In this document: positions 8,371 to 18,067 of the stretch, piece after piece | How the letters are laid out: every line of letters starts with the position of its first letter | Position numbering within the stretch: position 1 is the stretch's first letter | Assembly (NCBI RefSeq): GCF_900114055.1 | Contig: NZ_FORR01000001.1 | Coordinates: forward strand, 457,221 to 521,220 | From: Thermoflavimicrobium dichotomicum | Lineage (GTDB): Bacteria; Bacillota; Bacilli; Thermoactinomycetales; Thermoactinomycetaceae | DNA: 64,000 nucleotides | Reading direction: 5' to 3' | The notes under the pieces: model-generated | The model's database searches: none | What the model saw: only the letters and a program-made list of their open reading frames with translations | What the model was told of the DNA's origin: nothing | Program-made: the position numbers and the translations under genes

Positions 8371-10702
8371 GTTGCGCCCATTGGGAAAATGCGTTGGACG
8401 TAAGGAAGACCCGCGTTTCATTCGTGGAAAGGGTCGTTATGTCGACGATATCATGTTGCCAGGCATGTTGTACATGTATTTGGTTCGCAGCCCGTACGCT
8501 CATGCACGAATCAAGAGCATTGATACGTCGGCGGCACTGCAGGCGCCAGGAGTCAAACTGGTGATCACCGGTGAAGATCTGGAGGCCATGAACTTGGCCT
8601 GGATTCCGACCATGGCCAACGACCAACAAATGGTACTGGCGACCGGGAAGGTGCTGTATCAGTACCAGGAGGTGGCTGCGGTTATCGCCGAGACACGCGA
8701 ACAGGCAGTAGATGCCGCACAACTGATCGATATCGAGTATGAACCGCTTCCTGTCGTCGTCGACCCATTCAAGGCGCTTGAACCGGATGCCCCGATTTTG
8801 CGTGAAGACAGGGAGAAGAAGTCCAACCACGTTTTCCACTGGGAAGCGGGCGATCGGGAGGCCACGGAAGAGCTGTTCCGGAATGCGCCAGTAGTGGTCA
8901 AGAAAGATGTGCGATTCCAACGTGTTCATCCAGCTCCGCTCGAACCGTGCGGCTGTATCGCCGACTACAATCCGTCAACCGGAAAACTGACGTGGTATGT
9001 GACGTCCCAGGCTCCGCATGCGCATCGCACAGTCCTGGCAATGGTCAGCGGCCTGCCGGAGCATCAGATTCGCGTGATTTCACCGGATGTTGGAGGAGGA
9101 TTCGGTAACAAGGTTCCGATTTATCCGGGATATGTTGCTGCCGTTGTGGCCTCGCTCAAGCTGGGCAAACCGGTCAAGTGGATCGAAACCCGCACCGAAA
9201 ATATTACCAGTACCGGCTTTGCACGCGATTATCACATGACCTGCGAGATCGCTGCCGAGGAAGACGGTCGGGTGTTGGCGCTGCGGGTGAAGACGATTGC
9301 TGATCATGGGGCCTTTGACGCTGCGGCTGATCCGTCCAAGTTCCCGGCAGGTCTGTTCAGCATTGTAACCGGTTCCTACGACTTCAAGGAGGCATTGGTC
9401 GAGGTCGATGGCGTGTATACGAACAAGGCACCTGGAGGAGTAGCCTACCGCTGTTCGTTCCGCGTGACAGAGGCTGCGTATTTGATCGAGCGTGTAATGG
9501 ATGTGCTTGCTCGCCGTGTGGGCGTTGATCCAGCCGAGTTACGCAAGCGCAACTTCATCCGTAAGGAACAGTTCCCGTACAAGTCGCCGACGGGTTGGAC
9601 CTACGACAGTGGCGACTATGAAAAAACCCTGGCTCTGGCACTGGAGAAAATCGGCTACGAAGAGTTGCGCAAGGAACAGGCAGAAAAGCGGGCCCGTGGG
9701 GAGTTCATGGGCATTGGTATTTCCACCTTTACCGAGGTTGTCGGTGCAGGACCGAGCCACACCTTTGACATCATGGGTATCAAAATGTTTGACAGTGCGC
9801 AAATTCGCATCCATCCGACAGGCAAGGTAATCGCCCGTTTGGGGGTTCGTCACCAGGGGCAGGGGCATGAGACAACGTTTGCCCAAATCATTGCTGAGGA
9901 GTTGGGTCTGAGTACGGACGATGTCTTGATCGAGGAAGGGGATACCGACAACGCTCCGTACGGACTGGGAACCTATGCCAGCCGCTCTACCCCGACTGCC
10001 GGTGGTGCCGCAGCACTCTGCGCTCGACGGATCCGCGACAAGGCAAAGAAAATCGCGGCACATCTGCTGGAAGTGGGAGAGGAAGACGTGGTTTGGGATG
10101 GCGTGTCATTTTCAGCCAAAGGACTCCCAGGCAAGAGCGTGACAATGAAAGATGTCGCATTTGCGGCGTACACCAATTTGCCGGAAGGCATGGAACCTGG
10201 ACTGGAAGCCACGTACTATTATGATCCTCCAAACCTCACCTTCCCTCATGGAGCATACATCGCGGTCGTTGACATCGACAAAGGAACGGGTGCGGTCAAA
10301 GTTCGCCGTTTTCTCGCTGTTGACGATTGCGGAACCGTGATCAACCCGATGATCGTCGATGGACAGGTGCACGGCGGATTGACGGAAGGCTTTGCGATTG
10401 CGTTCATGCAGGACATCCCCTTCGATGATGAAGGAAACTGCCTGGCGCCGAACTGGATGGATTACTTGGTTCCGACCGCGCTAGACACCCCACACTGGGA
10501 AACCGACCGGACCGTGACGCCCTCACCGCATCATCCGATCGGGGCTAAGGGGGTAGGCGAGTCGCCAAACGTCGGTTCGCCAGCGGCGTTTGTCAATGCT
10601 GTAGTGGACGCTCTGGCACCGCTGGGAGTCGAACACATTGACATGCCTATTTTTCCATGGAAGGTATGGCAGATCCTGCGCGAGCACGGAGTGACCGAGT
10701 GA
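8351..10702 (+). CDS. coxL: Form I aerobic CO dehydrogenase large (molybdopterin) subunit
   Basis: Catalytic subunit that oxidises CO to CO2 at a Mo-S-Cu centre, 783 residues. The active-site loop reads AYRCSFR, with Cys368 in the place of the copper-binding Cys388 of Oligotropha. This is the form I signature (form II enzymes read AYRGAGR). The catalytic glutamate sits in [10 protein letters not shown] as Glu737. The GTG at 8351 is chosen because AAGGAGG lies 9 bases upstream; an earlier in-frame start has no ribosome site. It ends the structural trio coxM-S-L, and accessory genes follow on the same strand. Function is well supported by motif and context. Confidence 0.92.
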   Translation: MALHQTELRPLGKCVGRKEDPRFIRGKGRYVDDIMLPGMLYMYLVRSPYAHARIKSIDTSAALQAPGVKLVITGEDLEAMNLAWIPTMANDQQMVLATGKVLYQYQEVAAVIAETREQAVDAAQLIDIEYEPLPVVVDPFKALEPDAPILREDREKKSNHVFHWEAGDREATEELFRNAPVVVKKDVRFQRVHPAPLEPCGCIADYNPSTGKLTWYVTSQAPHAHRTVLAMVSGLPEHQIRVISPDVGGGFGNKVPIYPGYVAAVVASLKLGKPVKWIETRTENITSTGFARDYHMTCEIAAEEDGRVLALRVKTIADHGAFDAAADPSKFPAGLFSIVTGSYDFKEALVEVDGVYTNKAPGGVAYRCSFRVTEAAYLIERVMDVLARRVGVDPAELRKRNFIRKEQFPYKSPTGWTYDSGDYEKTLALALEKIGYEELRKEQAEKRARGEFMGIGISTFTEVVGAGPSHTFDIMGIKMFDSAQIRIHPTGKVIARLGVRHQGQGHETTFAQIIAEELGLSTDDVLIEEGDTDNAPYGLGTYASRSTPTAGGAAALCARRIRDKAKKIAAHLLEVGEEDVVWDGVSFSAKGLPGKSVTMKDVAFAAYTNLPEGMEPGLEATYYYDPPNLTFPHGAYIAVVDIDKGTGAVKVRRFLAVDDCGTVINPMIVDGQVHGGLTEGFAIAFMQDIPFDDEGNCLAPNWMDYLVPTALDTPHWETDRTVTPSPHHPIGAKGVGESPNVGSPAAFVNAVVDALAPLGVEHIDMPIFPWKVWQILREHGVTE

Positions 10703-10907
10703 CGGTTAAAAAGAGGGAGGACGGCGCTGAAGAAAGGGATTCTCCCAACAGAACCGCGTGTTAGGAGCGGACGCCCTCCGGGATGTTTTCCTGCATCAAT
10801 CGGTGTTGGTTAGGAGGGTGATCCGGTACAGGCAAGCGCGGAGTTCACAGAAAAAGATGGGTAAGGAGGTGGTTCCGGCGGAGATTTTCCTCTGCCGGAT
10901 CACGCGA

Positions 10908-11915
10908 ATGAACACGATAAGGGACGAGGTTCGTTTGTTGGAAGAGCGCCGGGAACCTTATGTCGTGGTGACCGTGGTTCGTCGGGTCAGACCCAGTTCG
11001 GCCACCGTGGGAGACAAGGCTGTTGTCGCTCCTGATGGCCGGATGATTGGTTTCGTCGGAGGTCACTGTACTCGAAGATTGGTGATAGAGCAAGCTCGGC
11101 AGTGTTTGGAAACGGGTCAGAGCCAATTGTTGCTCATTACCACACGTCAGACCGCTGAAGAGGTCGAGGGGGTGACGGTTTTACCGATGACCTGCCAGTC
11201 AGAGGGCGAGGTGGAACTGTTCATCGAACCCAAGATTCCGGATCCGCTCCTGCTCATAATCGGTGAATCTCCCATCGCCCTGGCGCTGGAGGAGCTGGCC
11301 CCAAGGTTTGGTTGGTTTCCTCGTCGGCTGGCGTTGGAAGAAATGAAGGTAAATGACGGCGATCCGGCAGAACTCTTAAAACGGGACGTGTTGAAGATGT
11401 GTGAGCCCGGCATGTACGCAGTGGTGGCGACAATGGGAATGTACGACAGTGAAAGCCTGCTGGCACTTCGGGAGTGCCCGTTGGCTTACGCTGGACTGGT
11501 CATCAGTCCGAAACGCTGGGGCTCTCTGCGGGAGGAGTTGTTTAGCGCAGGAGTTTCGGCAGAGTTTTGCGATTTCGTCACTGCTCCGGCCGGCCACGAT
11601 ATTGGAGCCGTTGGACCTCAGGAGATCGCAGTCAGTATCTTTGCACAAATGATCGAGCGGCGGCGCCGGCAGGCGGAAGTTCGCTACCATCCGCCATCAG
11701 GTACGGTATTGAAGGAGGCGACTGCCGAGGAGACCGTGACTGCGTCCACGGCACAGAAGTTGGGGACGGGTGTTGACCCGGTTTGCGGAATGCTTGTTGA
11801 TCTAGACAGCACGCCTTACCGTACAATGCATGAAGGAACGATGTATGGTTTTTGCTGTCCTCATTGTATGCGAAAATTTCAACACAACCCGGAAGCGTAC
11901 TTGACACCCCACTAA
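10908..11915 (+). CDS. XdhC/CoxI-family maturation protein fused to a C-terminal YHS domain
   Basis: Probable accessory protein for assembling the CO dehydrogenase metal centre. The N-terminal XdhC-type domain (ERREPYVVVTVVRR, then GFVGGHCTRRLV) is followed by a Rossmann-like half (LLLIIGESPIALALEELA). The last 50 residues form a YHS domain: DPVCGMLVD, then YGFCCPHCMRKFQ with two further Cys pairs. XdhC proteins help load sulfurated Moco, and YHS domains often bind soft metals such as copper. A copper role is inference. The start is uncertain: the ATG at 10908 fits the family, but a strong AAGGAGG at 10863-10869 has no start at normal distance; 10857 is an in-frame alternative. Confidence 0.75.
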   Translation: MNTIRDEVRLLEERREPYVVVTVVRRVRPSSATVGDKAVVAPDGRMIGFVGGHCTRRLVIEQARQCLETGQSQLLLITTRQTAEEVEGVTVLPMTCQSEGEVELFIEPKIPDPLLLIIGESPIALALEELAPRFGWFPRRLALEEMKVNDGDPAELLKRDVLKMCEPGMYAVVATMGMYDSESLLALRECPLAYAGLVISPKRWGSLREELFSAGVSAEFCDFVTAPAGHDIGAVGPQEIAVSIFAQMIERRRRQAEVRYHPPSGTVLKEATAEETVTASTAQKLGTGVDPVCGMLVDLDSTPYRTMHEGTMYGFCCPHCMRKFQHNPEAYLTPH

Positions 11916-11961
11916 AAAGGGGAGGGTGTGTCAAGCCGTTTCCGGTAGGGAGGGATTACAG

Positions 11962-12462
11962 ATGCGTACGTATCAAGGAGACTTTGTTATCGATTTGCCA
12001 CGTTCGTCCGTGTGGGCGTTCATTACGGATCCAGAGCGGGTAGGGCCGTGTATTCCGGATCTTTTGAAGCTGGATGTAGAGAGCGAGACCCGCTTTCATG
12101 CGGTTGTCCGCGTCGGTGTCGGACCCGTTCGGGGCAAGTTCAAATTGTCGACTGAATTGACTGTGACCGAGCCGGAAGTGTCTGCTGAGCTCTCCATTCG
12201 TGGTGGAGGCATGGGCAGTGGCGTTGATATGAAGGCGAAACTGACGCTCAGTGATACGGAAAACGGCGGAACGAAACTGGATTGGCGCTGTGATGCCGCA
12301 ATCAGTGGGCCAGTTGCCAGCCTGGGCGGCCGATTGATTGACAATGAAGCCAAGAAGATTACGGAAAAGATGTTCAACAATTTGAGCAAGGCGCTCTCGT
12401 CCGTGTCGGAGCAAGTGGCTGCGACATCGGAGGAGACGGCGGAACCCGGATTGAAGGAGTGA
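11962..12462 (+). CDS. coxG: CoxG, SRPBCC-fold CO dehydrogenase accessory protein
   Basis: A 166-residue protein of the CoxG family (START-like fold). The beginning MRTYQGDFVIDLPRSSVWAF and the DPERVGPCIPDL and VGPVRGKF segments are typical. CoxG is needed for CO dehydrogenase to use CO in vivo and has been linked to the membrane or quinone side. No transmembrane segment is visible here: the C-terminus is Ser/Glu-rich (SKALSSVSEQVAATSEE). The ATG at 11962 is preceded by GGGAGGG; an upstream GTG at 11926 is less likely. It sits between the XdhC-YHS gene and coxD. Confidence 0.82.
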   Translation: MRTYQGDFVIDLPRSSVWAFITDPERVGPCIPDLLKLDVESETRFHAVVRVGVGPVRGKFKLSTELTVTEPEVSAELSIRGGGMGSGVDMKAKLTLSDTENGGTKLDWRCDAAISGPVASLGGRLIDNEAKKITEKMFNNLSKALSSVSEQVAATSEETAEPGLKE

Positions 12463-12496
12463 CTGCCCGGGACCGCTTTCGCGGAGGGACAGAATC

Positions 12497-13360
12497 GTGA
12501 ACAATCATGTGGAGAAGTTGAAGAAAAACTTACGTGAAGCCAATTACGTGGCCGATGAGGGACTGGCCATGGTTCTCTACCTGGCACAACGGCTGGGCCG
12601 ACCACTGCTTTTGGAGGGCCCGGCCGGTGTCGGTAAAACCGCACTGGCCAAGGCAGTGTCGGCAGTTCGTGGCGTCGAGTTGATTCGTCTGCAGTGCTAC
12701 GAGGGATTGGATGCTGCTCACGCTCTGTACGATTGGGATTATCCCAAACAGCTATTGATGACCAGAGCCACGTTATCCGGCGAGGCCGGGAATACGGCAC
12801 CGGACATCTACACTGACCGTTTCTTGATTGAACGGCCTTTATTGCGTGCTTTGAAGACAAAACCCGCCCCCGTTCTGTTAATCGACGAGGTGGATCGGGC
12901 CGACGAAGAATTTGAAGCCCTGTTGCTGGAATTCCTGTCAGAGTTCCAGATTACGATTCCGGAACGGGGCTCGTTTCGTGCTGCAGAGCCGCCGACGGTG
13001 ATCCTGACGTCCAATCGCACACGCGATTTATCGGATGCGCTCAGGAGGCGTTGTCTCTACTATTGGTTAGACTATCCGAGCGTGGAGCAGGAAGCAGCCA
13101 TCATTGCCCTTCACGTGCCTGATGTGGCTCCGGCCATTGCCCGCCAGATTGCGCGTGCGGTGCGCCGGTTGCGCAAATGGTCATTGCTCAAGCCTCCAGG
13201 AATGGCGGAAACAATCGATTGGGCGCGTGCTGTCGCTGAACTGGCGGCGGGAGAATTGGACGAGACAGTAACCCAACTGACGCTCGGGTGCCTGTTAAAG
13301 ACGCAGGAAGACATGGAACTGGTACGAGAGAAAGGACTGGCCCAATTGTGGAACGCATAG
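12497..13360 (+). CDS. coxD: CoxD, MoxR-type AAA+ ATPase
   Basis: A 287-residue AAA+ ATPase. Walker A is GPAGVGKTA (41-49), Walker B is VLLIDEVDRAD (about 126-136) and sensor 1 is LTSNRTRDLSDALRRR, ending in arginine-finger candidates. In Oligotropha, CoxD assembles the Mo-Cu cluster together with the VWA protein CoxE. It is read from a GTG preceded by GGAGGG. It overlaps coxE by 13 bp, so the chaperone pair is translationally coupled. Confidence 0.88.
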   Translation: MNNHVEKLKKNLREANYVADEGLAMVLYLAQRLGRPLLLEGPAGVGKTALAKAVSAVRGVELIRLQCYEGLDAAHALYDWDYPKQLLMTRATLSGEAGNTAPDIYTDRFLIERPLLRALKTKPAPVLLIDEVDRADEEFEALLLEFLSEFQITIPERGSFRAAEPPTVILTSNRTRDLSDALRRRCLYYWLDYPSVEQEAAIIALHVPDVAPAIARQIARAVRRLRKWSLLKPPGMAETIDWARAVAELAAGELDETVTQLTLGCLLKTQEDMELVREKGLAQLWNA

Positions 13361-14547
13361 ATCTGTCCGGACTGACGAAGATGACTGCAACGCTGATTCG
13401 TCAGGTGCAGGATTTTGCCCCTTTTCTGCGCAAATACGGGTTTCGTGTGGGGACACCGGAGACATTGGCTGCGCTCAAGTGTTTGGAAGAGGCGGACTTG
13501 TCGATGCCGGAGCAACTTTTTTTTGCACTGCGTTCGGTCTATGCACGCTCACCGGTCGAGTGGGCTTCGTTTCCACATCTGTTTGAGCGTCATTTTTTGA
13601 ATCGGGGAACCCGGCTGGAAGAAAAGAAACGGGTTCAGTTGGAGGATCGGTCCGGGCATTCAAGGGGGCCGGCTGTGACACAAGATCACTCGTCCACTGT
13701 GAGTTTTGCCATGCAACCGGGATCCAGTCCGAATCAGGGAGAACGCTACGCCCTGCAAGCTGACTCGAATCAGTTGCAGGCGGTGTTGGCCGTCACCAAG
13801 CGGGCTTTGCGACAATTCGACAGCCCGCCGGGGAGACGGTTTCGTCGTGGCGGGCGCGATCGGGTGAATCTGCGTGCGACGATGCGTGAGAGCGTCCGTT
13901 ATGCGGGTGAGCCGCTCCGACTGCGTTGGCAACAGTATCGTCCAGATCGACCGTCGGTTGTACTTTTGATCGACATTTCCGGATCGATGAAGGAGTATGC
14001 CCCGTTCATGACTGCCCTCGCATGGTCGTTTACACGCCTGCGTCTGCGCAGCGAGGTGTTCGTCTTCTCGACCCGGCTCAAGCGTGTCACGCATCTGGTG
14101 GCGCGTAAAGCCGTGAAAGGGATCACGGTGTCGGAACTGACAGAGCTCAAGGGAGGAACACGCATTGGGGAAGCGCTTGAGGAGTTGCAGCACAGGTACG
14201 GCGGTCTGCTGCGGCGACACACTTTTGTGATCATCGTGTCGGACGGGTTTGACGCCGGCCATCCCGAACGCTTGCGCTCCGCTTTGCAGTCGCTTTCCGA
14301 ACGCGTGCGGCACATGGTATGGATCAATCCCCTGCTCGGTGATCCAGGCTATGAACCAATCTCATCTGGCATGACAATAGCGCGGCCGTACATCCATCGA
14401 CTGGTCGACGTACATGACCTGGACAGCTGGCGGGAAGCAGTGGAAAGTCAGATTTTCCGGCCGATTTCCGATCCTGTGACACCACTGCCTCTCATTTTGG
14501 ATTCCGCATCTCCATCTGGAGAGGGAGATACGAATCCTGAAGTTTGA
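13348..14547 (+). CDS. coxE: CoxE, von Willebrand factor A domain protein
   Basis: A 399-residue CoxE-family protein that partners the CoxD ATPase in metal-cluster maturation. The C-terminal VWA domain has a full MIDAS start, DISGSM at residues 209-214, followed by TELKGGTRIGEAL and IIVSDGFDAGHPE with the later MIDAS residues. The N-terminal 200 residues are helical and charged. The GTG at 13348 is supported by AAAGGA 11 bases upstream; ATG at 13381 is an alternative. The last 25 codons are Pro/Ser-rich. Confidence 0.85.
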   Translation: MERIDLSGLTKMTATLIRQVQDFAPFLRKYGFRVGTPETLAALKCLEEADLSMPEQLFFALRSVYARSPVEWASFPHLFERHFLNRGTRLEEKKRVQLEDRSGHSRGPAVTQDHSSTVSFAMQPGSSPNQGERYALQADSNQLQAVLAVTKRALRQFDSPPGRRFRRGGRDRVNLRATMRESVRYAGEPLRLRWQQYRPDRPSVVLLIDISGSMKEYAPFMTALAWSFTRLRLRSEVFVFSTRLKRVTHLVARKAVKGITVSELTELKGGTRIGEALEELQHRYGGLLRRHTFVIIVSDGFDAGHPERLRSALQSLSERVRHMVWINPLLGDPGYEPISSGMTIARPYIHRLVDVHDLDSWREAVESQIFRPISDPVTPLPLILDSASPSGEGDTNPEV

Positions 14548-14940
14548 AGCGATCCTCCACGTTCCGTTATCCCGATCATCTTATGGAGCATCTGCTCCTG
14601 TTTTTCCATGTTCTCGCTATTCCGGTTTTCTGTTGGTTCTGGGAGGAGAACGATATCGTGAGTCAGGTGGATTTCACCACAGTCCTAGGGCTCATCATGT
14701 AAACCAGTTGAGAGGATTAGCGATTTTGGACACGAATTTCGAGCATTTCCACCTCATCGTCAAATCGGATGACGACGGCCAGGAGTGATCTGGTTCAACC
14801 CGTTCTGGCCGTCTGGAGATATTGGCCTGAAGCCAGGGAGGATGAAGGCAACTCTTCCCTGCATCGACACGTTTTCGGAGGCCTGCGATTCGGCCTCCTT
14901 TCAACTGACCAAACGCATCCATGAATTGGAGGTGACGGAT
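14548..14940. other. Gap inside the cox cluster with a hairpin
   Basis: About 390 bases with no recognisable gene. GGAGGCC (14877-14883) pairs with GGCCTCC (14892-14898) and is followed by only TTT, so it is a weak terminator or processing hairpin. The gap breaks the otherwise compact cluster, and a separate promoter for the downstream XdhC genes is possible. Confidence 0.4.
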
Positions 14941-15324
14941 GTGAGAGAGAATCGGGAAATCGCCTTGGCAATGGAAGAAGCGAAGCGGGCTGGCCGGAAG
15001 ATGGCACTGGCCACTGTTGTCCGCGTGAAAGGATCTGCCTATCGTCGGGAGGGCGCCAACGGTGTGATTTCCGGCGGTTGCCTGGAGCCAGACGTGACGG
15101 AAGTGGCCAAACAGGTGATGGCAGATGGTCGCCCTGTCCTCAAGCGTTATGATTTGGACGAAGATTTTGTGTGGGGTTTGGGGCTAGGCTGTCCGGGAAC
15201 TGTCGACATATGGATCGAGCCAGTTTCGGACGATGGAACAGAGAAGGTTACTGACACTTCGCGGTCATCCGTCGAAGAGAATGCAGAGGGACAGGGTTTC
15301 GCAGGAAAGGAGGGGCTCTCATGA
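14941..15324 (+). CDS. XdhC/CoxI N-terminal domain protein (short, with internal deletion)
   Basis: A 127-residue stand-alone XdhC N-terminal domain, probably the first half of a split CoxI/XdhC accessory factor. It reads ALATVVRVKGSAYRREGAN and then jumps to GVISGGCLEPDV. Family members normally have about 12 to 15 more residues between the RREGAK and GxISGGCLE blocks, so part of the domain is missing. ISGGCLE and the LGCPGTVDIWIEP end are intact. The GTG at 14941 follows GGAGGTGA by 5 bases. ATGA overlap with the next gene implies the two halves work together. Confidence 0.75.
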   Translation: MRENREIALAMEEAKRAGRKMALATVVRVKGSAYRREGANGVISGGCLEPDVTEVAKQVMADGRPVLKRYDLDEDFVWGLGLGCPGTVDIWIEPVSDDGTEKVTDTSRSSVEENAEGQGFAGKEGLS

Positions 15325-16157
15325 GTGGACAGAAAGAAAACAGTTCCCGTGACTTGGTAAAAGAACCTCTTGCCGCGTGGACTGTTTGCCTTAAGGAAGA
15401 GCGGGCAGCCGTGTTGAGCACGCTCTTGGAGTCTTCTTCCCCGGCTCTTCCCGTTGGAGCTCGTCTCTTTGTCCCTGAGGATGGCGAACCCTTGGGGGAT
15501 TTGGGCGACGCATCCCTGAACCGGTTGGTTGTCGAGTTGGCAAGGAAAAAACTGGACACCCTTTATCCCAAGTCGGAGACGTGTCAGTTTTCCTTGCCTG
15601 GTGGCGGGCAAGCACAGGTTTTCGTCGATGTCAACCTTCCGCCGTTTGAACTGATTATTTTCGGTGCTGGTCATGATGCCATCCCTCTGGCGAAATTCGC
15701 CGTCCAGTTGGGCTTCAAAACAACGGTGGTGGATCCACGCCCGGCTTACGCTACGGAGGAGCGTTTTCCGGGAGCACGGATCATTCTGGCCGATGTGAAT
15801 TCCTGGGAGGAACGGGTGAACATCGGAAGGCGGACGCATGTCGTCGTGATGAACCACCACTTGGAGCGTGACCGGGCAACCCTCCGCTTTGTACTGAACT
15901 CCCCTGCTCCCTACGTGGGTGTGCTCGGACCGCGATCCCGCTGCCAGCGGATGCTGGAGGCACTGGAAAAGGAAGGGGTCATCTTCCGAGAGGAGCAGCT
16001 GGCCCGAATGTATAATCCTGTCGGCCTTGACATCGGTGCCGAAACCTCGGAGGAAGTGGCGATCAGTATTCTGTCGGAGATCCTGGCATTTAGAAATGGC
16101 CATGCGGGCGGATTTTTGCGGGGACGGGAAAGTGTTCATCAACCCGCCCGGAGATGA
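15321..16157 (+). CDS. XdhC/CoxI C-terminal (Rossmann) domain protein
   Basis: A 278-residue protein carrying the XdhC Rossmann half: ELIIFGAGHDAIPLAKFA (dinucleotide-fold glycine motif), TTVVDPRPAYATEERFPGA, VVVMNHHLERDRATL and YVGVLGPRSRCQRMLE. The end, GLDIGAETSEEVAISILSEIL, is the family's usual closing motif. It starts inside the stop of the preceding N-terminal-domain gene (ATGA), so an originally single protein is encoded as two coupled genes. Its role is likely Moco sulfuration or insertion for CO dehydrogenase. Confidence 0.83.
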   Translation: MSGQKENSSRDLVKEPLAAWTVCLKEERAAVLSTLLESSSPALPVGARLFVPEDGEPLGDLGDASLNRLVVELARKKLDTLYPKSETCQFSLPGGGQAQVFVDVNLPPFELIIFGAGHDAIPLAKFAVQLGFKTTVVDPRPAYATEERFPGARIILADVNSWEERVNIGRRTHVVVMNHHLERDRATLRFVLNSPAPYVGVLGPRSRCQRMLEALEKEGVIFREEQLARMYNPVGLDIGAETSEEVAISILSEILAFRNGHAGGFLRGRESVHQPARR

Positions 16158-16514
16158 TCGCAACCGGGTGTACTCTCGGTTGCGATCGATTCGTTATGTA
16201 GACAGGGAGATGTCAGTATGCTGCGGTCATTTCTAAGAGAGAAATGCATCCGATTCAATGGAGAAATGATAGCGTTTTGGTTATGCTGTCTTCAGGCGGT
16301 GACATCTGACCTCATCTAACTTGAATGATCACATCCACTCCTGTTCATGTGGATGCACATTGGTTTGTGACGTCAACGGACAGATCATTGCTTGACCAAA
16401 CCTATATATGGAACGAGTCATCAAAGGGAGAACCGCATAAACAGGCTCAATGAATCGAGAAGCTCGTCAACTTATTGTCAAGCAGTTCACAACTAATGCC
16501 GAAAGGTGTTGACC
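16158..16514. other. Gap with two inverted repeats before mocA
   Basis: About 360 bases without a gene. GATCGCAACCG (16156-16166) and CGGTTGCGATC (16177-16187) form a perfect 11-bp hairpin just at the stop of the XdhC gene, without a T-run. A second hairpin, CATCCAC/GTGGATG, lies near 16330-16355. They may be terminators or processing sites. Confidence 0.45.
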
Positions 16515-17201
16515 ATGGAGACTGGCGTGTTTGCCCTAATCCTCGCTGCGGGGACATCATCGCGGATGGGGACACCGAAACAACTCCTCGACTGGGGAGG
16601 CAAGCCCTTGTTGGAGCAGGTCATCCGGAAGACGCTGACATTCCACTTCCCAGAGGTGGTTACGGTAGTCGGTCACCAGGCGGAAGAGATTCAGCAGTTG
16701 ATCCGGATCAAGGACGATCGCTTCCGTTGGGTGGTCAACCAAAATTACGCCGCCGGACAGAGTACATCCCTTTTGACCGGTTTAGCAAATGTGGAAGGTC
16801 GCTACCATTCAGCAATGGTGTTTTTGGGCGATCAACCTCTGATTGCAGAAGATACGATCCGACGGGTCCTCGAAAGAGGTCTTGAAAAGCTCCATACCCT
16901 TGGGAAGCCCGAGCCCTTTGTCGTCCGGCCTTCTTTTCAGGGCATTCCCGGCCATCCTGTTTTTCTGGGAAATATCCGGTCGTTAGATTTGACGGGACTG
17001 AAGGGGGATGAGGGAGCGAAAGGGGTAATTTGCACCATACCGAACCGGACCATTTTGTCTGTGGAAGACTCCGGTGCCGTGCTGGATATCGACACCCCCG
17101 AAGCTTATGAAAGAGTCCGGCGGCTTGCCTTCCATTCGAATGACGGAAGTTCTAACGCGGGAGGAGATCTGAAAACAGAACGGCTTGAATCAGCGGAATG
17201 A
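16515..17201 (+). CDS. mocA: Molybdenum cofactor nucleotidyltransferase, MocA-like
   Basis: A 228-residue NTP-transferase protein of the MobA/MocA family. The nucleotide motif LAAGTSSRMGTPKQLL (about 9-24) and FLGDQPLI (near 104) are intact, as is GIPGHPVF. MocA makes molybdopterin cytosine dinucleotide, the cofactor form of CO dehydrogenase and xanthine-dehydrogenase-like enzymes. That fits this cluster better than MobA (guanine form). The ATG at 16515 follows GAAAGG by 8 bases. It is the last intact gene of the G+C-rich island. Confidence 0.82.
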   Translation: METGVFALILAAGTSSRMGTPKQLLDWGGKPLLEQVIRKTLTFHFPEVVTVVGHQAEEIQQLIRIKDDRFRWVVNQNYAAGQSTSLLTGLANVEGRYHSAMVFLGDQPLIAEDTIRRVLERGLEKLHTLGKPEPFVVRPSFQGIPGHPVFLGNIRSLDLTGLKGDEGAKGVICTIPNRTILSVEDSGAVLDIDTPEAYERVRRLAFHSNDGSSNAGGDLKTERLESAE

Positions 17202-17391
17202 ACCGGGATTTCCCCGGCGTTAGTCTTACTATAATACATTGGATAAAAATTAAGGAAAGTGGAAGGAGTGTTAAACTTCCACTATAAAATTTATATCCTT
17301 GCGTGCAAGAGAACTCCTTAGCCTCAGTTATAGGGATGAGAGCGAGCGTCGGACAAGGGGGGTTTTAACCCAGGGGGTTAATCCTCTCGCA

Positions 17392-17987
17392 AGTCCGACA
17401 TTGGTACTCATCGGATTCGAAGCGTACGAAAATTTGACCCTTACCCGTGCCCGGCCTTGGGTATCAGCTTACAAGTGGCCGATTTACTATTTTATTGCTG
17501 TTGTTTTTTGGAACCTTGTAGGCGCCGGATTGTTCGGATTCTTCATCAATCCTCCGATTGCACTTTATTACATGCAAGGACTTAACACCACATCCGTGCA
17601 TGGGCATACGGCGCTATTCGGAGTGTACGGGATGTTGGGAATTGGGCTCATGCTTTTTTGCTTGCGGGGTTTGACCAAAAAACACATATGGAAAACGAAG
17701 GCACTCGCTTTCTCGTTTTGGGCGATCAATATCGGACGACTCAAACATGGGCAAGTGTGGAACACGGCACTTGGTTTGCACGTTCGGCTGAATTCATGTC
17801 GCAGGGAATCATTCACAACTTTGTATGGCTCAGGGTAATTGGCGACACCATTTTTGCGATTGGTGCGCTCGTGCTTGGCTGGTTTATCCTCGGCCTGAAA
17901 ACCGGCTGGTCGCTCACTGGTGAACGACTGCCCTATGCGAGGAAGGAAAGGCCCATGCAAAATGAATATCTGCAGATCAGCCTTTAA
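17392..17987 (+). pseudogene. norB: Degenerate quinol-dependent nitric-oxide reductase (qNorB) C-terminus
   Basis: Reads as the last third of a quinol NO reductase: GFEAYENLTL, then WPIYYF, then INPPIALYYMQGLNTT and SVHGHTALFGVYGMLGIGLM in one frame. After WAINIG the frame breaks. A different frame resumes with QTWASVEHGTWFARSAEFM and ends WLRVIGDTIFAIGALVLG. About 15 to 20 residues are missing at the junction, and the whole N-terminal part is absent. It cannot make an active enzyme. Confidence 0.85.
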
Positions 17988-18067
17988 GGGGAAAATTTGA
18001 GTTCGGAATACTCTATTGCTATTTCTTATCCTTTATTCATTCACCAGACCGTAAAGCAGTTCAACGC

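Noticed and set aside
8012..8929. Long - strand frame (305 codons) opposite coxS and coxL
   Set aside because: Long antisense frames are expected in G+C-rich genes; the + strand has all iron-sulfur and molybdopterin motifs.
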